A stretch of 64,000 bases of DNA. Source: Lactarius indigo (lineage: Eukaryota; Basidiomycota; Agaricomycetes; Russulales; Russulaceae). The notes beneath the pieces were generated by a model. It saw nothing but the letters and a program-made list of their open reading frames with translations. It was not told where the DNA came from and did not search any database. Each line of letters begins with the position of its first letter. Position 1 is the first letter of the stretch. The stretch is from contig JAFKAC010000018.1 in the NCBI GenBank assembly GCA_025766275.1, positions 496,001-560,000 on the forward strand, in the 5' to 3' direction. Below are positions 29,560-39,909 of this stretch, one piece after another. Position numbers and translations under genes: made by a program.

Positions 29560-31270
29560 GCTGTAGACTGTCTTACAGTAAAGGGAGTACCTTCCATGAT
29601 GTCTCCGATAATGGGAACTTGAGTTTCAGTGAGGCGCCTGCACAGGGAACCTCAGCTTGAGTGAATTTTGTGTGACAGGAAATTCACTCTCTGTGAAATA
29701 TCTTATGATGGCAACCTCACTTTCCGTGAATTGTCCCATTATGAGAGACCCAGTTTCCGTGAATATTCCAGTAATAGGAAGTGAGTTTCTGTGAATATTC
29801 CTGTGGTGGGACACTCAGTTTCCGCGTGGTTTTCCATCACTGTAATATCATTTGCTGTGAAGTTTCACATCACGGAAAGCTCAGTTGTTGTGATATTTCC
29901 TGTGACAGGAAGCTCAGGTTCAGTCATGTTTCCTATGATGGGTAACTTAGTTTCCGTGTATATTCCCGTCACTGGATGATATGTTTCTGTAAATATTTCC
30001 GTCGAGGACAACTCAATTTCCGTGACTTTTCCCGTGGCAGGCAATTGAATTTCCTTGAATCTTCCCGTTATAGGAAGAGATGTTTCCGTGAGTCTTTCCG
30101 TCACGGGAACCTCAGTTTCCGTGACTTAACCCGTGACGGGAGGCTGAATTTCCGTGAACCTTCCCGTGACGGGAAGATATGTTCCCGTGAGACTTTCCAT
30201 CACGGGAAGATATGTTTCCGTGAATCTTCCCATGACGGGAAGATATGTTTCCGTGAGACTTTCCGTCACGGGAACCTCAGTTTCCGTGACTTAACCCGTG
30301 ACGGGAGACTGAATTTCCGTGAACCTTCCCGCGACGGGAAGATATGTTTCCGTGAGTCTTTCCGTCACGGGAACCTCAGTTTCCGTGACTTAACCTGTGA
30401 CGGGAGACTGAATTTCCGTGAACCTTCCCGTGACGGGAAGATATGTTTCCGTGAGACTTTCCGTCACGGGAAGATATATTTCCGTGAATCTTCCCGTGAC
30501 GGGAATATATGTTTCCGTGAGCCTTTCCGTCACGGGAACCTTAGTTTCCGTGACTTAACCCGTGACGGGAGACTGAGTTTCCGTGAACCTTCCCGTGACG
30601 GGAAGATATGTTCCCGTGAGACTTTCCGTCACGGGAAGATATGTTTCCGTGAATCTTCCCGTAACGGGAATATATGTTTCCGTGAGCCTTTCCGTCACAG
30701 GAACCTTAGTTTCCGTGACTTAACCCGTGACGGGAGACTGAGTTTCCGTGAACCTTCCCGTGATGGGAAGATAGGTTTCCGTGAGTCTTTCCGTCACGGG
30801 AAGATATGTTTCCGTGAGTATTTCCGTAACGGGAATCTTGGTTTCCGTGACTTAACCCGTGATGGGCAATGAAGTTTCCATAAATATTCCCGTCACGAGA
30901 AAGCGAGTTTCTGTTACTGTTCCTGTGACATGACACCGTGTTTCCATGAATCTTTCCGTTACGGGAAATGTGTTTCCATGTAGTTTCCCATCGTGGGAAA
31001 CTGTCCTTCTGTGACTTTTCCTGTCACGGGAAACTGTTTCTGTGATCGTTCTCATGATTGTCCCATTACGGAGCACTTCACAGAAACTGAGTATCCCATC
31101 ACGGGAAACTGAGTTTCCATGAAGTCTACCATCATGGGATACTTACTTTCCGTCATAGCTTCCATCCTGGGAATAAGAGCTTCTGTTGAGTTTCCCATGA
31201 TGGGAAAGTAAGCTTCCATGAGGCCCACCTTCTGTGAGATCTCTCCTGACTGGATTCTGGGCATCTGTAT
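29560..31270. repeat. Right subterminal array, 33-bp units around TTCCCGTNACGGGAA
   Basis: About 27 or more units of 33 bp between roughly 29,980 and 30,880, each with the palindrome TTCCCGTGACGGGAA or TTTCCGTCACGGGAA and a spacer such as GATATGTTTCCGTGA. Diverged units flank the core on both sides. The 33-bp period equals 11 codons and creates a spurious 298-codon frame. The left array has the same period but a different palindrome. Confidence 0.9.
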
Positions 31271-31273
31271 AGG

Positions 31274-31559
31274 TACCCCCATTTCAGGAAGTAACATGGG
31301 TCATGATCCCTCCATTTCAGGAAATGAATGAGTGTTTATTCTTCTGTTTCGGGAAATGACCCGGAAATCTGATTCTTCCATTATGGAAGGAAATATTGCT
31401 ACTTCCTTTAGCAATTCCTACATCGGAACCGACGTCGGGTGGCCCATGAATTCCGGAAGAATTTTGTGTGTCAGCCGACGTCGGTTGGCCCATGAGTTAT
31501 GAGGGGTTCTTCCCGTCGGATGGCCCATGAGTTATGAAAGTCATGGCAGATCATTGGCT
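31274..31559. repeat. KDZ right terminal inverted repeat
   Basis: The reverse complement matches 16,198-16,485 at nearly every base, including the three TCATGGGCCNNCCGAC boxes. Confidence 0.9.
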
Positions 31560-31567
31560 GAAGGAGG
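31560..31567. repeat. Candidate target-site duplication of the KDZ element, right
   Basis: GAAGGAGG, the same as 16,190-16,197. Confidence 0.5.
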
Positions 31568-31627
31568 GCGCGACACTCCAACGCGATGAGCAGGGCCCTA
31601 TTAACACTTTTTAGTTAGTCCGATTGA

Positions 31628-31638
31628 CAATTGATATA
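31628..31638 (+). promoter_or_regulatory. TATA-like element of the DUF6532-like gene
   Basis: TTGATATAAAG lies about 75 bp before the ATG at 31,712. Confidence 0.35.
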
Positions 31639-31711
31639 AAGAGGACTTACTTTCGCCAGGTTCCCCATTCCATCTCCTCGTTCTCGTTGCCTTCAGCTTT
31701 GAGCACCATAC

Positions 31712-33838
31712 ATGGCCCCACGAACCCGCCATTCTCAGAGGGGTGGGTTGAGTGGTCGTGTGAATCCAGCGCAGAACGAAAATGTTGCTCCATTGCAAAC
31801 ACCGAGTACTGTTACGGTTCCATTTCAAGCAGGTGAGAAACGTACCTCTAGCTCCATTGACACCACTACTTCCACGCCCCCGGAAATGCAGGCGAGTGGG
31901 TCTAAGAGAGCCTGAATTGTTGGTAAGTATATTGCAGAGAGATGGCGTGGTAGATCTGACCTTGGTGTATAAGCAGGCCCTTCCCAGGGTCGTCCAATGC
32001 CACTCAGGATGGCCCATGAAAACGAGATGGTGAATCAACAAGAGTCAGATAGTAGCGCGATAAAGGGTAAACAAGTTCAACTCCAACGCGGTGAGGGAAA
32101 GGATTACTAATCTGTTTGTTCCTCTAACATACGAAAAAATTTCAGCTCCGACTTTTTACACCGGTCACTCTGATACCACCATCACCCGCACGCTGTCCTC
32201 TGATAACTTTCCCATCCCCGAAGTTGATGGCCATGATGGCTTGACAGATTCCAAGGAAGAGGATGAAGAGCAGCTGGTTGAACTCACTCTCAAACACCCA
32301 GCTAGATTCGCTGACGCTATGGCCACCGAGGTAAGTTTGCAACGTCCATAAGCCCATTTAAGCTAATATCTACTTCACAGCGGGCCACCTGGAGTGGTAC
32401 AGGTGGTATAGACGTGTCTCGCCCAATGGGTCTGAGACTTAGCCAGAGTACTGCCAGTCCTGGTGTTTCTGGTCGTGCTACCCCAGTGCCGACTACACCG
32501 ACGCCGATACCTAGCCCAAGAACGCATCTGGCTGAGCTGAGACTTAGGCAGACCACCAGTCCCGGTACTCAGGGTAGTGCTACTCCTGTGCCCACTACGC
32601 CGATCACAATGCCTAGCCCAGGAATGCACCTGGCTGAACTGTCAGGTGATTTTTCTTTTTCTTGTGCGTCTTTTCCAATGGCTGATCATTACACGTAGTT
32701 GAGACTCCATCGCCAACTGTAGCACTTGTGAGGAGGCGTGCGACGCCCGAGTCACCTAAAGTCACACGTGCTGATACAGATTTAGTTTTTACTGATGGCT
32801 CCACTAAACTCTTGCTGAGACACCAGCAACCAGTAATCCGTACAATCGTTCAGAAAGCAATCGAGAATCTTCGTGCAACCCTCGTATTTCAAGATGCCTT
32901 CCCAGATGGATCTGTCGTGTTCGCCTTCTCCAGAGATGCTCTCAGTGCCGCCGCTGTGAGTCACCAACTCGGCGGAGCAATTGTTCAACGCCGACTTGAA
33001 GCTGACGACGAATATGTCGCCAAGCTTGTTTCTCTTGTACGTCTTATGTTTTTTTACGATTACTTCACTAATGGCAACTGTCAGCCACGTGCCCGGATCT
33101 CCCTTATTTGAGCCAAAGTCAAGGAACGGTGTAACGCAATTGTTTTGGGGGGATTCTTCTCCATGGGTTCGGCAAATGTTATAGCTGAAGTTGTTGAGAG
33201 GCAGCTATCCTCGTACACCTATACTTTCCCTTGCGTAAGTGCGAAACATGCTGATGGTACATGTTAACCTAACGACATCATCAGGGCCTCATGGTCAATT
33301 CATTGGTGAGGTGCTCACGGCCTTATCGAAATGATTGAATCATCGCCGCTGTTCGGGATGTGTATTTTACTGGCGGGGCAACATCATTTGCGTCTCAATT
33401 CAAACATCTTTTCCCAACTTATCAAGGTGCCAATGGGCAGGTAAATCAGGAGGTTCCTATTCCCATGGTCGCCCTGGTTGCAACTGCAGTATGTCATATG
33501 TTTCTGTTTGCCCTGTACTGCACTAACTTAATCTTTCAGCTGTATGCCACTCTGTATGAGTGGCGTACAGGTGAGCACCAGGTCTCAGAGTTTTCTCAGA
33601 ACGCGTACATGGATGTCTATCAAGGCCACGTGAATACCTTCAAGCACATCCAGGAGAACCGAGAAGGTGCGTTTCACATCATGATGAGTGATATATACAC
33701 TTGAGCAAGGTGAGTCTTCCACGGTTAGCACCATTTGTCATAACTGACCAGTACTCTTGTAGCTGGCCCATCGGAAATATTGGGGTGCCGCCATCGTTTG
33801 CAATTGCTGATATCGATCTCGACGAGCTTGAAGAATGA
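31712..33838 (+). pseudogene. DUF6532-like accessory gene of the Plavaka element, four in-frame TGA codons
   Basis: Short GT-AG introns join exons into one frame from MAPRTRHSQRGGLSG to a C terminus ADIDLDELEE and stop at 33,836-33,838. Two Pro/Thr repeats (ATPVPTTP) precede the conserved part: IRTIVQKAIENLRATLVFQD, AFPDGSVVFAFSRDAL, YFTGGATSFASQFKHLFP, PIPMVALVATA, YQGHVNTFKHIQENREGAFH. This matches what I know as DUF6532, a basidiomycete domain of unknown function. Four TGA codons interrupt the frame at 31,913, 33,109, 33,336 and 33,702; at each an Arg (CGA) would fit the context, and no TAA or TAG is seen. CpG decay of methylated DNA is the simplest cause. It is divergent from the Plavaka transposase. 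I may have missed an alternative splice that skips a stop. Confidence 0.6.
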
Positions 33839-34119
33839 AAGTCCCCCTTGGAGGTTTCAACACCTTATCATTGAAAGCACACCCACTGTGAGTTTTGCAC
33901 GTCATCATAACTGACATCGCTGATAAGATAAACAGTCAACAGTGGGTATCATATTTGATCTCGATTGCTCCTCGTTCGGTTTGGTATCATCTACTCGGAT
34001 CTGATCTCCTGCAAGATCTCCTGTTTAGTTTTGTTGTTACATTGTCACACTCGCTACCATTGTTTTGGTTCCGGCCTCCATTCGTTACAATAGGCCAAAT
34101 AAAGTTAGTTTCTAAAATG

Positions 34120-34331
34120 TGATAAATGTGTGCTATGGCGTGATAATCCGATGCTAAGCGGTGATAATTTTGCACCAAATTATCACTGGCCTATTAGCAA
34201 ATATCAAACAATTATTGATAAATTAGTACTATTTTAGTTGTGGCAAAGAAATAAGTGATAATCTAATAATTCCGATAATTTAGCGATAATTTAGCGGAAT
34301 TATCGCTCGCTAGCCCGGGAGGTTTTCCCTG
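34120..34331. repeat. Plavaka right subterminal repeats and terminal inverted repeat
   Basis: Many GATAATT / AATTATC motifs up to 34,299, then the 32-bp end (34,300-34,331) that mirrors 12,809-12,840. 33,839-34,120 holds nothing else I can support. Confidence 0.8.
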
Positions 34332-34700
34332 ATGAAGGAGACTCTCTCGTCCCTTGAGGTCACGACAACTTTTGAACTTAGTGGTCCGCTTGCAGTGATT
34401 CGCACCACATACCGTCCAACCTCGCCCCCCACAACTCGAAGAGGATTTCCCCTTCACCTTAATGTAAGGGACCCTCCCGAGCTACGCACGCATGAACCAT
34501 CACCTCTGACCCGACAGAAATTTCACGTTAACGAGCCAATTCACTCTCCATTAGATGTGTGGATAAATACTCTGATATGCAAATATGCAGTAGACACGAT
34601 CTTGTTCCAGCGTCAATCTAAGCCCTCAGTACATCTCTTCATCTGTCTCTGCGCCGTTGCCCAGCGCGTCCACGAATTACCTCTGACTGTTGTTAAATGA
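34332..34700 (+). CDS. Short frame in the unit 3' flank, relic or small gene (copy A)
   Basis: 122 codons, with LEVTTTFELSG and SVHLFICLCAVAQRVHELPL shared with the 122-codon frame at 62,349-62,717. In units B, C and D the same region is broken by indels. The Plavaka element is inserted exactly at the ATG (the AT of the start codon is the duplicated dinucleotide). No family is recognised; probably a gene relic. Confidence 0.25.
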   Translation: MKETLSSLEVTTTFELSGPLAVIRTTYRPTSPPTTRRGFPLHLNVRDPPELRTHEPSPLTRQKFHVNEPIHSPLDVWINTLICKYAVDTILFQRQSKPSVHLFICLCAVAQRVHELPLTVVK

Positions 34701-37559
34701 GTCACGCAAAATCATAGTGGACCAACTAACTTACATATGACGTGTGACACGAGAATGACCGAGAGTGTTCAATCCGAGGCGCCCCGCAATATGAGCAGGA
34801 TAGAGCTTTTTCATCGGCCAATGGCGTACAACCCGCAACCCAACCCTAGACATCATATCGGGGATGGTGGGTAAATGGAAGAAATCGGTGTTTGATCACG
34901 TAGTGGCACGTACCATATAATGGCATGTATAGACTTGTCACACCTCCAAGCGCCCGAAGGTTTGCTTTCGAGAGTTGTTGGTGCGTTTGCCCCGAGCTCC
35001 GCAATTGTCCCGGTCGCATTATGTGCACAAGGTGCGTATGAGGAGCCCACTTCCATGGGGACGCCGCAACTTCGGTGGACGGATGTGTCGATGTGTCGTT
35101 CTTTGATGGGTCGCCGTGGATGCGCATGAGTTGACAGGCAGAGCAGATTCCGTAGAAGAGATCAGATGATTGGGAAGAACGATGCGAGAGAGAGAAAAGG
35201 GAAAATGATAAAAGCTGCCAAGGCAACAGTCGCGCGGGATGGAGTGTAACGACTAGCATTATGACTTGGGGGCGAGAGGAGCAGGAGTCAACAAAGACCG
35301 CTGGACGAGGCCAACATGTGAAAGCGGCAATGCCAGGACTGATTGATAAAAGTTTTGCGAAGAAATATTGAGTGTCCTTAACTTGAACGACTGGCATGGA
35401 TCACGCAGAGACGAACGAACGAACGAAACAACACGACAGCAGTGCTAGAGAAAGTGCAAGAGAAGTTGTGGATTGTATCTTGGGGGGAAGAAGACAGCAC
35501 CTGGTTCCGGGACAGCAAGTATAAGTAAGTAGAACGGGAGCCGTAAGTGGGGAGTAGAAGATCAGGAAAAAGAAACACACATGAAACTAGGATCGTGCCC
35601 CACGCTCAGGAAAAAGAGTGACTGGATGATTGCACGGCGTAGTGCGCCGGGTGAAGTCTACACAAGGAGCACAGCGAGGAAAAATGTCGACACGTGGGAC
35701 AGACAGCGAGGGTAATGCGGACAGGGTCACCTCAGCAATCGAGCCACCGGGTAGCAAGGGTGAAGGAAGGGGTCGACAAAATTATCAGAACGCGAGAGCC
35801 TGGGTGTGAGTCTGAGGAGGCGATGGATTGAACAATTCACACAAGATTGAGACAGAGGGACGGCGAGAACAGTTATGATAGGAGGTGTGGATTGCGTTAC
35901 ACTTGGAACCGAAGGCAGGGGAACCCGGGGCGAGATACTGGTATTCTGAAACAAGACTCAATTGACGGCGAATCGCAGACGTCCCACGCCAGACATCCCC
36001 CAACTCGCCGCCTCGAGCTATGCTGGCGGGTCAGCGCAGCACCACATCCAGGTGCGTTTAATCAACTCGGCATCTCCTGTGCTTTCTTGCACACGCTTGC
36101 ATCAAGCGATATCTATTTAACGAGAACCTGTGGCAGTACCACCTCTCCCCTTCCCCTTGTGCCATAGGAGCCGAGCCGATGGGGACATCGTTCACCGGAC
36201 GGAGAGGCACCAGACGGTGTGCAGGCGATGTGGAGGTTCTGCGGGTACCAGAAGAATGGTTTTTGAATGAAGGTGGGGATGCAACGTCAAGATCGTGTCC
36301 CTGCTTCGGTTCAGCGCTGCTTCTAAATGCAGAGGAAATACAGACGCGTACCTGCTGTAATGGAGGTATGTGCCGTCCGGAGACGCTATCCCGTCCTCAG
36401 ATGAGACAAGGGTGGATGAGGAATGTCTTCAGACATCTTTGGGGTCTACGCGACAACATGTGTCGTTGCAGATAAACCTCGGCGTTGTACTAGACAAATT
36501 TCTGCGGAGTCAGACCAAACTTGGACGCCAGCCCGTCGCACGTCCGAGTCGCGTCCGTGGCCGTCGGGTATGTCTTGCAGGCAGGTGCAGGAATTTGTGC
36601 CAACAACGACACTTGCTTCGGCTTCTTAATGTACAATACCTTGGTGGCAGGGCGAACTACTGTTGACACAAATGCTTGACACCCTGAAGGTTGTCCGAAA
36701 ATGTAGTGCTTAGTGCAGTCTTGTCGGTATATCGGTGTATGAGCTTACATGCATTTGCCCCACAAGAGGCTGAGGCCCCAACAGGCTATCCGCGGAAATC
36801 GTCGTCCACGGAGATACCGAGACACTAGGATCGATAAATAGGCGAGAACAAAGAGATCGGCAAGTAATGCCTAGTGAGGGGTAGACCAGGGAAGAGAAAT
36901 ATTCATAGACTAGGATCACGCCGGGGCACCAGGAAAAAAGCAGCGATGTGGTGGCGAATGGACGGTAGAGTGTGTGTTGCGTGTACAAAAGGAGTAGATA
37001 ACGAGAACAATGGGACAAAAAGTGTCGATACGAGGAGCAGACGGTGAGGGTGATGCCGTTCGAACAGGGTCACGTCACCAATTGAGCCACCTACCTTAGA
37101 AGCGGCGGCAGCGACGATGACATAATTACTAGCAAGTGAGACGAAGAGCCCGAGGCAAGGCCTGAGGCCTGAGGGAGCGATGGATTGAAATATAGGCGCT
37201 AGATGAAATAGAGAGGCGGCGAGAGCGAGTGAGTTAGGAGGGGTGTAGGAAATATGAGGGCAGAGGGACCTGAGGTGAGGTTGAGGGTGAGTATGCTGGC
37301 ATTTCTGAAACAAGCCTTCAAGTTACAGTAGAGTAGCAACGGAGAAGGTTCATCTCAAATATGCTCAAGTACGTATACTGTACTACAACTGTACTCGACA
37401 TGATCCCAACTCGCCGCGTCAAGGCATGCAACACCGTGACAGCACGAAATCAATACGAGCCTTTCCGCACCGTGCGGCCCACACTTTCCCACGAATCGGC
37501 CGATTCGGGCTAGAGTATCACCTTTGCCTTGACTTTGCGATCTCCTAGACTGTTTTTCC

Positions 37560-37915
37560 CTTCTTTCCTGTATAAATGCTTCCTGTATCTACTTTTAACT
37601 TAGTGCCATTCTCCTAGGGCGTCAGAGCCCTCGATAGTTCAGTCTGTCCACTTCTCCGTGTTCCGGAGCGTTGCACAATCGCGTGCCTTTAGCAACTGGG
37701 GGCGACGCGCACTCGACCCAAGCGGACATGTGTACAATGTTACGCGCAGTGCGGAGGTCTGCACGACAGATAGTGCGGACTAACTCCTTGAACCCAAGGC
37801 AGCCCGGGTTGTTTGCGCGGTCTCCCTACGTGCAGAGGCAACCTCAAAACAAAAGATGGGACCTGAAAAATGGGCCAGAGGTCTCGAATCATTTTAAACT
37901 CCAATCTCTGACCTA
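37560..37915 (+). repeat. TATA-bearing module of the tandem unit (copy A)
   Basis: CTGTATAAATGCTTCCTGTA, then about 300 bp conserved at 44,475-44,850 and 58,270-58,650 and, inverted, at 49,800-50,070. It includes a frame LRAVRRSARQIVRTNSLN preceded by ATG only in this copy. It may be a decayed small gene with its promoter. Confidence 0.5.
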
Positions 37916-39810
37916 GGGTTCTGCATAGACTATGATATCGGCGCAGAGCCTCCTTAGCACGTACTGACACCAGATATCGTGCAGAGTGTATGACAGTACC
38001 TGCGCGAGGGTCGACTTGAACGTCCGAACGTTGAGACCTCACCTCAAGTCGAGAATCGCAGGTTGCTACTTAGTCGCGGAGGATCTTGTCGGATATCACC
38101 GGTTGTTTGACGACATCCAATTTTTGTGAAAAATAGATGGACTACTCGTTAAGAGGGCGCGACGCACATTGTATGTGTGAAAAAGCCTGGTTTGGAACCG
38201 GATTTATGATAACGATATGAGCGATGGAATGTGTGGACTTGGATCAATGAGTCCGACAGGCGGAGCAGTTTTTTTTTTTTTTAGAAAACGAATAGGGGGA
38301 GGCAACAGGGGAGGGTATGAAGGCATGTAAGAAAGGAAAACAAGAGTGAAGCTGTGGATGTAAGGATCGGGGGACAGCGAGCAAACGGCCGGTGTTTGGC
38401 CGAATCCGAAATAGATCAGGCCTATCAGGCCTCGATCCAGAGCCGACTGCAGAAAGGGGCCAGGTCTGACGCTTGGGCGCATTGATGGCAGCCCTGCAAA
38501 TTGAGTGATAGGGGTATCATTGATCAAACCTGGCTCGCCCTGGGATCAAGGGAAAGGGCGTAGGCGATGCGCCGATACATTCAGTAGAGGAGTTTTGTGC
38601 AAATGAAGAAACCCGGTACCTATGATCAAAACGACATGGAGAAGGGAGAAAGGAGTGAAGTAGGAGTTGTAAGGGCTAACGAAATTGATTGCGAGGAGAA
38701 TGGAACGGGGACAGGAACGGAACGCGAAGGCAGACAAAATAAGAGGTAGCCAATCCAAGAGCAAATCGGGAAGAGAGAGTACGTCGCGAGAGAGACTTAG
38801 TGAAGGCGAAGGCTAAAGTGATTGGATCGTTCGTGGACTAGGGCGAGAGGAAAAGAGGAACACGCTAGAAAATAAAAGAAAAAGGGACGTACGCGAGTAT
38901 AAATCGTGGCTTCGGCGCCCGATCGAAATGCGGTGGTAATAGCGTGGGGATAGCGATAACCCAGTGGAGTGGGCCATGTGGAGAAAAGGATAAATGATGA
39001 GGATGGCCCGAATAAAGACGGACATGAAAGGGGCATCTATGCAGGATGAGGAAGGGCCGGAAAAGTTGAGATGAGGCGACTGGACACACAAGTCACGAAT
39101 GTACGCACCATATCCTGCAGTGTGGCATGTTTGAGACGTAGACCAAGTGCCAGTACACGGCAAAAACCTAGGCTGCGCCACGAAGCTATCGAGGCCGCGG
39201 GATCATGACATGGAGCAGTGAAAGTGTTGACAGCGATGCCCAATCAACGATCCCCGATTGCGCGGTAGTCGCGGTGGTGGCAGTGGATGATGTGGATTCC
39301 TGCGGGGTTGCGCCTCACAGACCTCGCAGGTCACCAATCGCCTTGCCAATCATGTAATCGATGACCCACAGCTTTAAAGTTACTCCCGAGTTTTTCACAA
39401 AAACTTACTACAATAATGTCATAGACGGTCAAGTCGGAAATTGCATTACAATCAGAGAAAGAGACTGAGGTTTGAGTTAGAGGACTCGTCGACTCATCCA
39501 TTGTGTGATTCTTGACATCCTTGCGACTTGGTTTGAGGTACTCTAGTGGGGTTGTACTGTAAATCAAATGTCACGGTATGTGAGATACTGGCAATCAGAT
39601 GCGCCCTTATCCTGATCTTGATGTTATCATGTGGCGTATGTGTGGCAAAATTCGGAAGCTATTACTGTAACGAAGTCACTGAGGTGTGGCACTATCAACT
39701 AGATAGGGGGACGGGCTCCGGGCCTGAGCGCTGCCAGTGAGCGCTAGTGAGCGCTGAGCACCTTGCTCGTGCTGTGTACTGACATTTCTGTTTTTTCATA
39801 GGTTTGTTTT

Positions 39811-39820
39811 GCATATATTG
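39811..39820 (+). promoter_or_regulatory. TATA-like box of gene copy B
   Basis: GCATATATTG, about 95 bp before the ATG, is the counterpart of the TATA box of copy A but weaker. Confidence 0.4.
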
Positions 39821-39909
39821 AAACCACTTCATGCATGGTACGCGGATCTACTTTTGTCCGTCCTATCTGAACCCTCATATCGTTGCGCCGGCCCTGTTTC
39901 TTCCTTAAC

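Larger units (their letters stand above)
16198..31559 (-). mobile_element. KDZ-type DNA transposon, 15.36 kb, with five genes
   Basis: Inverted ends of about 285 bp, nearly identical, enclose a KDZ transposase and four other spliced genes, all with open frames. Candidate 8-bp target duplication GAAGGAGG. It is inserted in the intergenic region of the Plavaka element, 20 bp before the Plavaka transposase start. Length, CxC-type cysteine cluster and multi-gene content fit the KDZ superfamily known from basidiomycetes. The high similarity of the ends and the intact genes suggest a young insertion. Confidence 0.85.
12809..34331 (-). mobile_element. Plavaka (CACTA-related) DNA transposon, split by a nested KDZ element
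   Basis: Inverted ends start CAGGGAAAACCTCCC on both sides. The flanks AACAT / ATGAAG share an AT dinucleotide, and the empty site can be read from the other units (AACAATGAGG in units C and E), so a 2-bp AT duplication fits. Without the KDZ insert the element is about 6.15 kb. It holds a transposase on the minus strand and a divergent DUF6532-like gene on the plus strand. Both ends carry GATAATT / TTATCAC subterminal repeats. Confidence 0.85.
34332..38510 (+). repeat. Tandem unit A, right part
   Basis: The continuation of unit A beyond the Plavaka insert. It starts with the relic frame 34,332-34,700. Non-coding blocks shared with units B and D follow: around 35,390-35,580 (CGAACGAACGAACGAAAC), 35,980-36,480 (TCACCGGACGGAGAGGCACC), 36,740-36,840 (CCGAGACACTAGGA) and 37,100-37,350. 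A TATA-bearing module lies at 37,560-37,915, and the AAACGGCCGGTGTTTGGCCG block near 38,380. No intact gene was found. 36,480-36,700 is not obviously shared with the other units. Confidence 0.8.

Noticed and set aside
29976..30872. 298-codon frame with an 11-residue repeat (RESSRDGKICF type)
   Set aside because: The 33-bp palindromic repeat has a period divisible by three, so any stop-free frame stays open; it lies in the subterminal array of the KDZ element.
29980..30880. CRISPR array
   Set aside because: The regular spacing is a palindromic subterminal array of a eukaryotic transposon; spacers are not unique and no cas gene is near.
16198..31559. TET/JBP dioxygenase gene, sometimes linked to KDZ elements
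   Set aside because: I looked for the HxD...H pattern in the cargo genes and did not see a convincing match.
34846..35397. 183-codon minus-strand frame in unit A
   Set aside because: The homologous parts of units D and E are broken at different positions, and the start is not ATG-conserved.
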